From: Euzebya sp.
GTDB taxonomy: Bacteria > Actinomycetota > Nitriliruptoria > Euzebyales > Euzebyaceae
Direction of reading: 5' to 3'
Assembly (NCBI RefSeq): GCF_964222135.1
Contig: NZ_CAXQBR010000089.1
Span: 34,022-98,021 of the forward strand
Length of the DNA: 64,000 nucleotides
Shown here: in pieces, positions 44,676-53,724 of the stretch
How the letters are laid out: the number at the start of each line of letters is the position of its first letter
How positions within the stretch are numbered: the stretch's first letter is position 1
Notes under the pieces: generated by a model
What the model was told of the DNA's origin: nothing
The model's input: the letters and a program-made list of their open reading frames with translations, nothing else
The model's database searches: none
Position numbers and translations under genes: made by a program

Positions 44676-46547
44676 ATGGACGCCCACCCCACCGAGCTGC
44701 TCCCCCTCGCCGCCGCCGGCCTGCTGGCCGAGGACCGGGACCGCGACGTCACCGCGCACGTCCGCGCCTGCCCGCCCTGCGCGGACGAGCTGCGCGGCTG
44801 GACCGACATCGCCACCGCTGCCCGGACCGGGCAGACCGAGCACGCCCGGCAGCCCATGCCGTCGCACGACCAGCCGGCGGACGCGCGCCACGACGTGGCG
44901 CATCGCACCCGGGCCGCAGACCCGCGTCCCCTCCCCGACGGGGCCGACGATGACGTGGCCGACCCCCTGGCGACGACCGGTCGGTTCGCCCCGCTCGCCC
45001 ACCTCGCCGCGGACAAGGTCGAGCGGTACCGGGCGGTGCTCGAGGTCTTCGCCGCCGAGCGCGACCGCTACCTGATCCACCTCCGAACCGACGACGTGGC
45101 CCGCCACCTCGCCGAGAGCCCCTCGCCGACCCTCGACGCCGAGCTCGGCCAGCTGGTCGCCTGGGGCAACCTCCGCGACCTGCCCGACACCGACCGGGTC
45201 ACGACGGTCGAGGACTTCCACAGCCGTCGCCGGCTGTACGCCCTCACCCCCGCCGGCGAGGCCGCCGAGCGGGCCGTCGGGACCTACACCACGGCCCTGG
45301 GCCGCCGGGCCGAGCTGCAGACCGTCGCCCTCGAGGACATCGGACGGGGCCTCGACGCGCTGGGGGCGCTGGTGCTCGACCAGCAGGTCGGCGACCTCGA
45401 CGTGGGTCGCGCCGCCGCCGTGCTGCGCGACCTGACCGGGGTGTTCGAAGCCCTCAGCGAGAACGCCGCGGCGTTCATGGCCTCGTTGACCCGGACCATC
45501 GACGCGGCCGGCGACCAGGCCACCTTCCTCGCCCACAAGGATCGGCTGCTCGCCTACCTCCAGCGGTTCCTCACCGACCTCGTCAGCCGCTCGGCCCGCA
45601 TCGCCGCCCAGCTCGAGGCGGTCGGCGACCTGACCCCGCTCGCCACCGCCGTGGCCCGCCGAGAGGCGGTCGACGCCGCCCCCGGCGTGGACCCCACCGC
45701 CGCCGCCGGCATGGACCGCACCGTCGCCGACCACCCCAGCACGGCCGACGACGTGGAGGACCCGCTGGCCGCCGAGACCGCCCGCCGCACCGCGGCGTGG
45801 CTGCGCCGGTGGGAGGGGCTGGGCGTCTGGTTCCTCGGCGCCGACGACCGACCTGCCCAGTCAGACCTGCTGCGCCGCCGGGCCCTCACCGCGATCCGCG
45901 AGCTGCTCGCCGCCGCCGCCGCGCTGAACGAGCGCCGGACGGGACGGAGTGACCGGGCCGCGGACTACCGGGCCCTGGCCCACTGGTTCGCCGAGGCCGC
46001 CGACGACGACTCCTGCCACCGGCTGTGGCGCGCCGCGTTCGGGCTGTCGAGCGCCCGGCACCTCACCGTCGACGGCGACACGCTGGAACGCCGTCGAGAG
46101 GCGCCCACCCCTCCCTCGACGTCGTGGCGCGATGCCGAGCCGGTGCGGATCAGCCCGCGGCTGCGCGCCACCGGTCACCACGAGCGCCGCGGCCGGATGA
46201 AGGCCGTGGCCGACCATCGCGACGCCCAGGCGCAGCTCGCACGACTGGTGGCCCACGAGCGCGCCGACCTGCGGGCGCTGGACGCCCTGCCGCGCCACAC
46301 GCCGCTGCGGCTGTCCGAGCTCGACCTCGACCGCGAGGCCTTCGACGTGCTGCTGGGCCTGCTCAGCGACGCCCTGGCCGCCACCACACCCGAGGGCGGC
46401 ACGGTGCGGACCGAGAGCCTCGACGGGTCCCTCGCCCTCACCTTCGAGCCGGTCCCCGACGGCGGGTGGGCGACCATCCGCACCCCCGGCGGCACCCTCC
46501 GCGGCCCCGACCACGTCCTGACGCTGATCCCCCAGGGAGGGGTCTGA
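44676..46547 (+). CDS. jetA: JetA-like Wadjet kleisin fused to anti-sigma zinc domain
   Basis: The protein has 623 residues from ATG 44676; GTG 44667 is an alternative. Residues 1-39 resemble an anti-sigma zinc finger (zf-HC2/ZAS): His4, then TAHVRACPPCADEL with His28, Cys32 and Cys35 in HxxxCxxC spacing. A Pro/Asp/His-rich linker runs to about 103. TIGR02677/DUF2397 homology begins at FAPLAHLAADKVERYRAVLE and continues to the end. JetA is the kleisin-like subunit of the JetABC condensin. The domain is continuous with no internal stop. Four bases separate it from jetB. This fusion is, to my knowledge, not a standard JetA form. Confidence 0.85.
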   Translation: MDAHPTELLPLAAAGLLAEDRDRDVTAHVRACPPCADELRGWTDIATAARTGQTEHARQPMPSHDQPADARHDVAHRTRAADPRPLPDGADDDVADPLATTGRFAPLAHLAADKVERYRAVLEVFAAERDRYLIHLRTDDVARHLAESPSPTLDAELGQLVAWGNLRDLPDTDRVTTVEDFHSRRRLYALTPAGEAAERAVGTYTTALGRRAELQTVALEDIGRGLDALGALVLDQQVGDLDVGRAAAVLRDLTGVFEALSENAAAFMASLTRTIDAAGDQATFLAHKDRLLAYLQRFLTDLVSRSARIAAQLEAVGDLTPLATAVARREAVDAAPGVDPTAAAGMDRTVADHPSTADDVEDPLAAETARRTAAWLRRWEGLGVWFLGADDRPAQSDLLRRRALTAIRELLAAAAALNERRTGRSDRAADYRALAHWFAEAADDDSCHRLWRAAFGLSSARHLTVDGDTLERRREAPTPPSTSWRDAEPVRISPRLRATGHHERRGRMKAVADHRDAQAQLARLVAHERADLRALDALPRHTPLRLSELDLDREAFDVLLGLLSDALAATTPEGGTVRTESLDGSLALTFEPVPDGGWATIRTPGGTLRGPDHVLTLIPQGGV

Positions 46548-46551
46548 CCCC

Positions 46552-47772
46552 ATGCCCGCCGCCGACGTCGACGTCGACCAGGTCCGTGAGCGCCAGGCCG
46601 CCGTCCGGGCGCTGCTCCGCCAGCCCGTCCTGACCCCCGCCGACGCCCGGTTCCCGCTGGTCCGACGGCACCGCGACTGGCTGCGGGAGTGGTTCACCGC
46701 CGAGACGGGCTGGGTCCTGACCGTCGACGCCGAGGTGGCGCGCCTGCACAAGCACCCGCCCGCCACCGTCGACGCCAGCCGTCCCGCCACCGATCGGCAC
46801 GGCACCCCGTTCATCCGCCGCCGGTACGTGCTGACCTGCCTCGCCCTGGCCGTCATCGAGCGGGCGGAGACCCAGCTCACCCTCGGCTGGCTGGCCGACC
46901 AGTTGCTGGCCGAGGCCGCCGACGGCGACCTCGGCGTGGACTTCGACCTGCGCCACCGCGACCAGCGCAGCGACCTGGTCGCCGTCGTCCGGCTGCTGCT
47001 CGACACCCACGTCATCGCCAAGGTCGCCGGGGACGAGCAGGCCTACATCGACGCCGCCGGCGACGCGCTGTACGACGTGAACCGGCGGGTGCTCGGTCGG
47101 CTGCTCGCCGCCCACCGCGGGCCCTCCACGATCACCGCGTCCGGCGACGCCGACCGCGTCGCCGCCCTGGTCGACCGTCCCGTCGTCGACGCGCCCGAGG
47201 CCCGTGCCCGTGCCGCGCGCACCGAGCTGGGACGACGGCTGCTCGACGACCCCGTCGTCTACCTCGACGACCTCGACGACCGCGAGGTCGACTACCTCCG
47301 CACCCAACGGGCGGCGACGGTCCGCCGCCTGGCCGAGGGCAGCGGGCTCGTGGCGGAGGTCCGCGCCGAGGGCATCGCGATGCTCGACCCGACCGGCGAC
47401 GCCACCGACGTCGGCTTGCCCGAGGACGGCACCGACGGGCACGTCACCCTCCTCGTCGCCGAGCACCTGGCCGGCCGTGACAGCGACGACGCAGACGCCG
47501 CACCCGTCCCCGTCACCGACGTCGAGGACCACGTCCGCGGCCTGATCGCGACCCATGGCGACCGGTGGCGCAAGTCCGCCAGGGAAGAGGGGGCCGAGCG
47601 GGGGCTGACCGCCACCGCGCTCACCCGCCTGTCCGAGCTCGGGTTGGTCGCCCTCGAGACCGCCCCGGACGGCCCCTTGGTGCTCGTCCGACCCGCCGTC
47701 CACCGCTTCGCCGCCGACGACCCGACCGTCGCCGGCCGTCCCCGCCGCCCGGTCCAGGAGCCCCTCGCATGA
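46552..47772 (+). CDS. jetB: JetB-like Wadjet subunit (TIGR02678/DUF2398)
   Basis: The protein has 406 residues. Conserved features are the N-terminal RHRDWLREWFTAETGW, the invariant-looking RRRYVLTCLALAVIERAETQ and the C-terminal winged-helix segment ending LVRPAVHRFA. In Wadjet, JetB acts as the kite-like (MukE) partner that links the kleisin JetA to the SMC heads. It starts four bases after jetA and its stop overlaps the jetC start (ATGA), so all three are co-translated. Confidence 0.85.
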   Translation: MPAADVDVDQVRERQAAVRALLRQPVLTPADARFPLVRRHRDWLREWFTAETGWVLTVDAEVARLHKHPPATVDASRPATDRHGTPFIRRRYVLTCLALAVIERAETQLTLGWLADQLLAEAADGDLGVDFDLRHRDQRSDLVAVVRLLLDTHVIAKVAGDEQAYIDAAGDALYDVNRRVLGRLLAAHRGPSTITASGDADRVAALVDRPVVDAPEARARAARTELGRRLLDDPVVYLDDLDDREVDYLRTQRAATVRRLAEGSGLVAEVRAEGIAMLDPTGDATDVGLPEDGTDGHVTLLVAEHLAGRDSDDADAAPVPVTDVEDHVRGLIATHGDRWRKSAREEGAERGLTATALTRLSELGLVALETAPDGPLVLVRPAVHRFAADDPTVAGRPRRPVQEPLA

Positions 47773-50700
47773 CGGACCTCCACGCCGCCCCTCCCCCTCC
47801 CTCCCCCTCCACCGCCGACCCCGCGCTGCCCCGACCCACCGCGCGGCGGTGGACGCCGCTGCGGCTCGGGCTCGTCGACCTGTTCCACTACGGCACCGAG
47901 GAGTTCGCCTTCCACGACGGCCGGCTGCTGCTGCGCGGCAACAACGGCACCGGCAAGTCCAAGGTGTTGGCCCTGACGCTGCCGTACCTGCTCGACGGCG
48001 ACGCCAGCGCCCAACGCGTCGAGCCCGACCGCGACCCCGGCAAGCGGATGGAGTGGAACCTGCTCCTCGGCGGCCGCCACACCGACCGCCTCGGCTACGC
48101 CTGGATCGAGTTCGGGCGGGTCGACGAGGACGGCCAGGCGCACACCACGACCCTGTGCTGCGGCATGAAGGCCGTGCAGGGCCGCGGGATCGCGAAGAAG
48201 TGGTTCGCGATCACCTCCCTGCGGATGGGGGAGGGGCTGCACCTGGTGGACGCCACCGGCCTGGCCCTGTCCCAACCCCGCCTCCGGGACCTCCTCGGCG
48301 CCGACGGCCGCATCGTGGAGGGGGTCGAGCAGTGGCGCCGCACCGTCGACGAGGCCCTCTTCGGGCTGGGGTCCGCGCGGTACGACGCGATGATCTCGCT
48401 GCTCATCCAGCTGCGCCAACCCCAGCTGTCCCGCCGCCCCGACGAGGCGGCTCTGGACGCGGCGCTCACCGAGGCGCTGCCACCCCTCGACCAGGCGGTG
48501 ATCGCGGCGGTCGCCGACGCGATGCGCAACCTCGAGGACGACCGCCAGGCGCTGACCGACCTGGCCGAGACCCGCCAGACCCTGGAGCGGTTCGCCGACG
48601 TCTACCGCCGGTACGCCCGCACCGCCCTCCACCGTCGCGAGGCAGCGGTCCGCAGCCAGCAGTCGACGTGGGAGCGGGCCAGCGTCGCCCTCCGCGACGC
48701 CCGCACGGCGCTCGAGGAGGCCGAGGCCACCCGGGCGCAGATCGCCGCGGACCGCCAGGACGCCGAGCGCCAGCGCCGCGAGCTCGAGGTGGCGCAGGCG
48801 ACCATCGAGCGCAGCGCGGCGATGCAGGACGCCGTCCGCCTCGACGACGCCCGGACCGCCGCCGACCGGGCTGCAGCAGCCGTGGAGCTGGCCGCCCGGA
48901 ACCTCGACGCCGCCGCGGACCGGCTGGCGACCAGGCGCCGCGCACGCGACGAGCAGGCCGCGACCCTGGCTGATGCGGCCGGGCGCGCGGTGACCGCTGG
49001 TGACCGCGCCGCGCTGCTGGCCGACCCGGTCGGCCTGGGAGAGCCGGTCGCGACGCACGTCGGTCCGGTCGTCGCGCGGCTGACCGCGCTGGCGGAGGGG
49101 GAGGGGGAGGGACGGCGCCTCGCGGACTCCTTTGACCGGTCGGGTCGGGGTTCGCATGGGTCCGATGGGTCGGTCGGGGTGATCGACGTCGACGGCGCGG
49201 CTGCCGAGGTGGACGCCGCGGTCCGACGGCGACGTGATGTGGTGGCCGAGGTCCGCCGCCTGGCCCAGGAGGTCGTCACCGCGAAGGAACACGCCGATCG
49301 GCGGGAGGAGGACCGCGACCGGGCCGGTCGGGAGCGCTCGGCGGCCGCCGAGGCGCTGAACGACGCCCGCGACGTGCTCGCCGAACGCGGTGAGGCTCTG
49401 GTCGCCGCGACCGAGGAGTGGGTGGCCGGGCTGACCGAGGTGGCCCTGGATGACCCGGTCGGGCTGCTCGACGCGCTGTCGGCCTGGGTCGAGGAGCCGA
49501 CGGGCGCGGACCCCTTCGCGGGACCGGTCGACACGGCCGGGCGGTCCGCCGCCGCGACCCTCGCCGAGCGCGGCCTGGAGATCCGTCAGGCACGCGCCGA
49601 CGTCGAGGCGCAGCGACAGGACGCCGTCGACGAGCAGACCCGCCTCCGCGCCGGTGTCGACCCGACCCCCGCGCCGTCACCGGCCCGGGACGTCGACGGC
49701 CGCGACGGACGGCCCGGCGCGCCGCTGTGGCGGTTGGTCAACTTCCAGGACTGGGTGCCCGCGGACCAGCGCGCCGGCGTCGAGGCGGCACTCGAGGGCG
49801 CGGGGCTGCTCGACGCCTGGGTCACCCCCGACGGCGGCCTGGCCGACCCAGCGTGGCGGGACGCGGGGCTCGTCCCCCTCGACGGCGAGCCGGACGGCGG
49901 ATCGCTCGCCGACGTGCTCGACGGCGTGGCCGACCAGCCGGTCGGGGTCGACGCCGTCCGCCGGCTGCTGGCCGGGATCGGCTGGGGTGCCGCCACCGCC
50001 AACACCTGGGTCGCCGCCGATGGCCGCTACCACATCGGCGTCGTGGAAGGCGCGTGGACGAAGCCCGAGGCGGTCCACATCGGCGCCGCCGCCCGCCAGG
50101 CCGCCCGCGCGGCACGGATCGCCGAGCTCGACGCGGTCGTCGCCGACCTCGACGACCAGCTGGCGACCCTGGACGCCGCCGCCGAGCGGCTGGTCGCGCG
50201 GCAGACCCGGCTCGACGCCGAGCTCGCGAGTCGCCCCGAGGCCGACGGGGTCCGCCAGGCCGGCGATCGCCTGGGGGCCGCCGCGGTGGTGGTTGAGCGC
50301 GCCGAGGCGGCCTTCCGCGAGGCACAGGACCTGCTCGACGAGGCAGTCGGCGCCGTCCGCGACGCCGAGCTGGCCTGCGGCACGACCGCGGTCCCGCTCG
50401 GCCTGCCCGTCACCGTCGACCAGCTCGACCGGATCGCCCGCGGGATCGACGAGCTCGCCGTGCACCTCGGCAGCACCACCTGGCCGGCGTGTCGTGACGC
50501 GGTGGCCGCCGCCCGTCGACTGTCCGCCGAGGTCGTCGCGGTGGCAGACGCCGAGGACGACCTGGCCGGGCAGCAGGCCGAGCACGACCGCGCCGCCCGC
50601 GAGCACAGCGAGCTGGACGCCGAAGCCCGGCAACTCGCAGCACTGGTCGGTGCCACCGTCGAGCAGGCCCAGCAGGAGCTCGCCGATGCCAAGGCCCGGT

Positions 50701-52001
50701 TGCGGACGGTGCGGGCTCGGCTGGAGGAGCTGGGCGAAGCCGCGTCGACGGCGGCGGGGGAGGTCGGGCGTCTGGAGGGTCGCATCGAGGGGCTCGAGGC
50801 GGACCGCGACGGCCAGCGGGCCGAACGGGACGCGGCGGTCGAGTCCCTGCGCCGCGCCGTCGACCGCGGGGTGCTGGCCGCCGCCCTGCCCGATGTCGAG
50901 CCACCGCCGTCGTGGGCGGCCGACCCCGCGGTGCGGTGGGCCCGGCAGCTCCGCGACGACCTGGCGGACGTCGACGGATCCGACGACGCGTGGAACGGCG
51001 TGCAGGGCAGCATCGCCCGGGCCGTCACCCAGCTGCAGTCGGACCTGAGCGTCCACGGCGGCCGAGCCGAGCAGGACCTGGCCGACGACCTGCTCGTCGT
51101 CAGCGTCACCTACTGGCAGCGGACCGGCGCGGCCCACGAGCTGGCCGGCGTGCTGCAGGCCGAGATCGACGAGCGCGAGCTGCTGCTCAGCGCCCAGGAG
51201 CGCGAGCTGATCGAGAACCACCTGATCGACGAGGCAGGTGCTCAGCTCGGCGAGCGGATCCGCGACGCCGAAGCGCGGGTGCAGGCGATGAACGCCCAGT
51301 TGGAGGCGTGCGCGACGAGCACCGGCATGACCCTCCGCCTGCGCTGGGTGCCCGCGCCGGCGGCGCCGACGTCGCTGCGGTCCGCCCTGGACGTGCTGCG
51401 CCAGACCCACCAGCTGTGGGGTGCGGAGCAGCGGGCGGTGCTGGGCGAGCTGCTCGAATCGGAGATCCAGCGGGCCCGCGAGACCGACGAGCACGGCACG
51501 TGGACCGATCACCTCGCCCGGGCGCTCGACTACCGGCGGTGGTTCTCCTTCGTCGTCGAGCGCGGCGGCCCGGACGGGTGGCGCCGGGCGTCCGGGCCCG
51601 CGTCGGGGGGTGAGCGGGTCCTGGCGGCGACCCTGCCGCTGTTCGCCGCGGCGGCGTCGCACTACTCATCCGCCCGGCCTGAGGCGCCACGGCTCGTGCT
51701 GCTGGACGAGGCCTTCGCCGGCGTCGACGACCGGGCCCGCCGGTCCTGCATGGGCCTGCTGACCGCCTTCGACCTGGACTGCGTGCTGACCAGCGAGCGG
51801 GAGTGGGGTTGCTACCCCGAGGTGCCGGGCCTGTCGATCTGCCACCTCGTCCGCAGGGAGGGCATCGACGCGGTGCTCGTCAGCCGCTGGCGCTGGGACG
51901 GGACGGCCCGGGAGCGGGTGGAGGGGGTCGACACGGCCAGGCAGGTGGCTCCGCCGTCACCAGCCGACGAGGAGGCCGACGACGGCAGCCTCTTCGCGTG
52001 A
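47769..52001 (+). CDS. jetC: JetC-like SMC ATPase of Wadjet (TIGR02680)
   Basis: The SMC-type ATPase has 1410 residues from ATG 47769. Walker A GNNGTGKS lies at 57-64. Long Ala/Arg/Glu-rich coiled coils flank a hinge-like globular part near 650-780 (LWRLVNFQDWVPADQRAG). The C-terminal head has SGGERVLAATLPLF near 1278 and Walker B RLVLLDEAFAGVDD near 1309. The complex is expected to extrude plasmid DNA loops and hand them to JetD. Around residues 450-475 a Gly/Ser-rich stretch (RSGRGSHGSDGSVG) interrupts the coiled coil. Confidence 0.9.
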   Translation: MTDLHAAPPPPSPSTADPALPRPTARRWTPLRLGLVDLFHYGTEEFAFHDGRLLLRGNNGTGKSKVLALTLPYLLDGDASAQRVEPDRDPGKRMEWNLLLGGRHTDRLGYAWIEFGRVDEDGQAHTTTLCCGMKAVQGRGIAKKWFAITSLRMGEGLHLVDATGLALSQPRLRDLLGADGRIVEGVEQWRRTVDEALFGLGSARYDAMISLLIQLRQPQLSRRPDEAALDAALTEALPPLDQAVIAAVADAMRNLEDDRQALTDLAETRQTLERFADVYRRYARTALHRREAAVRSQQSTWERASVALRDARTALEEAEATRAQIAADRQDAERQRRELEVAQATIERSAAMQDAVRLDDARTAADRAAAAVELAARNLDAAADRLATRRRARDEQAATLADAAGRAVTAGDRAALLADPVGLGEPVATHVGPVVARLTALAEGEGEGRRLADSFDRSGRGSHGSDGSVGVIDVDGAAAEVDAAVRRRRDVVAEVRRLAQEVVTAKEHADRREEDRDRAGRERSAAAEALNDARDVLAERGEALVAATEEWVAGLTEVALDDPVGLLDALSAWVEEPTGADPFAGPVDTAGRSAAATLAERGLEIRQARADVEAQRQDAVDEQTRLRAGVDPTPAPSPARDVDGRDGRPGAPLWRLVNFQDWVPADQRAGVEAALEGAGLLDAWVTPDGGLADPAWRDAGLVPLDGEPDGGSLADVLDGVADQPVGVDAVRRLLAGIGWGAATANTWVAADGRYHIGVVEGAWTKPEAVHIGAAARQAARAARIAELDAVVADLDDQLATLDAAAERLVARQTRLDAELASRPEADGVRQAGDRLGAAAVVVERAEAAFREAQDLLDEAVGAVRDAELACGTTAVPLGLPVTVDQLDRIARGIDELAVHLGSTTWPACRDAVAAARRLSAEVVAVADAEDDLAGQQAEHDRAAREHSELDAEARQLAALVGATVEQAQQELADAKARLRTVRARLEELGEAASTAAGEVGRLEGRIEGLEADRDGQRAERDAAVESLRRAVDRGVLAAALPDVEPPPSWAADPAVRWARQLRDDLADVDGSDDAWNGVQGSIARAVTQLQSDLSVHGGRAEQDLADDLLVVSVTYWQRTGAAHELAGVLQAEIDERELLLSAQERELIENHLIDEAGAQLGERIRDAEARVQAMNAQLEACATSTGMTLRLRWVPAPAAPTSLRSALDVLRQTHQLWGAEQRAVLGELLESEIQRARETDEHGTWTDHLARALDYRRWFSFVVERGGPDGWRRASGPASGGERVLAATLPLFAAAASHYSSARPEAPRLVLLDEAFAGVDDRARRSCMGLLTAFDLDCVLTSEREWGCYPEVPGLSICHLVRREGIDAVLVSRWRWDGTARERVEGVDTARQVAPPSPADEEADDGSLFA

Positions 52002-52038
52002 CGGGTGCACGATCCATCTCCTCGCGTGCCACCCGGCC

Positions 52039-52413
52039 CTACGTCGCGAACGCCGCGGCCAGCCCCCGGTCGTAGGTCCACAGCTCGTCCACCGCCCGTG
52101 ACCGGCACATGGCGAGGTGCAGCAGATCGCGTGCATCGAGCCCGGCGTGCGTGTTGGCCAGTCGTCGCGCCCCCCGGACGTCGTCCTCCTCGACGGGCCA
52201 GACGGTCATCCGGTCACCGATCAGCCTGAACGCCGCGTCGAGGGCGATGTGCCGGGACACGGGGAGGTACGCGTGCATGAGCTCCTGCATGACCTCCGCA
52301 GAGGTGGCCAGGACCCCGAGGGGGAGCTCGATGAGACGTTCCCGGACCGCTGCCCGCAGAGGGTGGGACCGTCCGACGGCGTACATGACGACGTTCGTGT
52401 CGACGAAGATCAT
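52039..52413 (-). CDS. PIN-domain ribonuclease (VapC-like)
   Basis: The protein has 124 residues from ATG 52413. The PIN acidic residues appear in MIFVDTNVVMYA, in VMQELMHAY and in GLDARDLLHLA, with a last acid in LWTYDRG. VapC-type PIN toxins cut tRNA or rRNA. It overlaps the preceding gene by ATGA, so the upstream product, whose C-terminus resembles a VapB tail, may be its antitoxin. Confidence 0.85.
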   Translation of the reverse strand: MIFVDTNVVMYAVGRSHPLRAAVRERLIELPLGVLATSAEVMQELMHAYLPVSRHIALDAAFRLIGDRMTVWPVEEDDVRGARRLANTHAGLDARDLLHLAMCRSRAVDELWTYDRGLAAAFAT

Positions 52414-53276
52414 GTGTCCTGTGGCAGGCCGGCGGTGCGGGAAGCGGCGATCCGCGCCTTCGCCGTCGCCCAGTCCTCCTCGGGGTCTCCATCGACCTGC
52501 TGCGCATCGAGCCCGTCGAAGAACTCGCGCAACTGGTCCCCGGTGCGGAGCGTCGGCGGTCGGGTGCGGGACAGTCGTTCGCGACCCGCCTCGCGGAGCC
52601 ACTCGCTCAGCGAGGCACGGTCGGGCCACAGCGTGTTGGCCTGGGTCCAGTGCAGCTCAGGGCCGTCGTCGTTCGCCCAGGGTCGGGACAGCCCGACGCA
52701 GACCAGCACCGGGTCGCGCATCCGCAGGAACGCCATCATCTGCTGCAGCACGCCGAAGTCGAGTTCGTGCCCTTCGGGGAACAGGCGCAGGTCGCCGACC
52801 GGGAGGGTGACCGCCGGCAGCCCCGCGTCCCGGTAGCCGAGGACGGCCCGCTCCCACTGCGGTTGGGGGATCAGCCGCCAGGCGTGCGCCCGGACGACCG
52901 CCAGCGACTGGAAGATCCGACCGGGCGGGGCGGCCCACCGGTTGTGCCCGTGCTGCTCGAGGCCGGCGAACGCCTTCGCCAGGCTGTCGACCGCCACGGC
53001 GTCTAGCCGCTCGTGGATCTCCGCGTCGTCCGCGGTCCGCACGGCGTAGCTGTCGTCCACATCGATCAGCCAGTCCTCGGGCATCCCGTTCTCGGGTGCG
53101 TGCCGCGGGTTCCCGAGCCGGACGACGTTGCCGAGCTGGAAGTCGATCGCGGCGTCCCCGCGGGTGAGGTGTCCGGTGCGGGCGACGGGGCGCACGTGCT
53201 CGCCGTCCTCGGTCAGACCCGCGACGCAGACCCGGTCGCCGTCCATCCGGGTCAGGTGGGTGATCAGGATCTCCAC
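52410..53276 (-). CDS. Dual-OB-like protein with antitoxin-like tail
   Basis: The protein has 288 residues. The N-terminal half (EILITHLTRMDGDRVCVAGL, EHVRPVARTG, FQLGNVVRLG) resembles the dual-OB-domain proteins I recall beside DUF488 genes; OB folds usually bind nucleic acid. The last 50 residues (LREFFDGLDAQQVDGDPEED, WATAKARIAASR) resemble VapB toxin-binding tails, and the PIN gene follows with an ATGA overlap. A fusion of a nucleic-acid-binding module to an antitoxin tail is inferred. It starts 10 bases after the second DUF488 gene. Confidence 0.6.
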   Translation of the reverse strand: MEILITHLTRMDGDRVCVAGLTEDGEHVRPVARTGHLTRGDAAIDFQLGNVVRLGNPRHAPENGMPEDWLIDVDDSYAVRTADDAEIHERLDAVAVDSLAKAFAGLEQHGHNRWAAPPGRIFQSLAVVRAHAWRLIPQPQWERAVLGYRDAGLPAVTLPVGDLRLFPEGHELDFGVLQQMMAFLRMRDPVLVCVGLSRPWANDDGPELHWTQANTLWPDRASLSEWLREAGRERLSRTRPPTLRTGDQLREFFDGLDAQQVDGDPEEDWATAKARIAASRTAGLPQDT

Positions 53277-53286
53277 GGCACGTCCC

Positions 53287-53724
53287 TCACAGGTGGGCGA
53301 TCTCCAGGTCGGACCAGCGCTCGGCCAGGTACTCGGCCACCAGCCGGCGGTGGCAGCGGTCGGCGGTGGGCTCGCTGCACAGCAGCACCGCCCCTCCCTC
53401 GAACCGGGTCCGGTCCGACTCCTCGATCCGGCGCTCGGCCATCAGGTCGAGGAACGCATCGGCGAAGGGCTCCCACCCGACGTCCCCTCCCCGGTAGCCC
53501 TTGAGCAGGTCCTGCGTCGGCGCCAGGTCCGGCCGGTGCTCGTAGTCGGCCCCGACCAGCTCGCGCAGGAAGAACTCGATGTCGCCGGCCTTCGAGAACC
53601 CCGCCAGCTGCGACCGGTTGTTCAGCCGGATGTCGAGGAGGCGGGTGACCCCGGCGTCGCGCAGCCGGCCGAAGAAGTCCTCGGCGGAGGACCGCGTGAA
53701 CCCGATCGTGTACAGCGTCGTCAC
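53287..53724 (-). CDS. DUF488 family protein (second of pair)
   Basis: The protein has 145 residues from GTG 53724, which overlaps the stop of the previous gene by four bases. DUF488 motifs are LYTIGFTRSSAEDFF, RLLDIRLNNRSQ and VLLCSEPTADRCHRRLVAEY, with a conserved Cys and His pair. The family is uncharacterised, although its C...CHR pattern looks catalytic. It differs clearly from its neighbour, so this is not a recent duplication. Confidence 0.85.
   Translation of the reverse strand: MTTLYTIGFTRSSAEDFFGRLRDAGVTRLLDIRLNNRSQLAGFSKAGDIEFFLRELVGADYEHRPDLAPTQDLLKGYRGGDVGWEPFADAFLDLMAERRIEESDRTRFEGGAVLLCSEPTADRCHRRLVAEYLAERWSDLEIAHL

Noticed and set aside
44676..44990. jetA fusion as an artefact of a missed stop between a separate anti-sigma gene and jetA
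   Set aside because: No ribosome-binding site or start codon lies before the JetA homology in this frame, and the linker stays open without low-quality runs. Not fully excluded, so it is listed as a refutation test.
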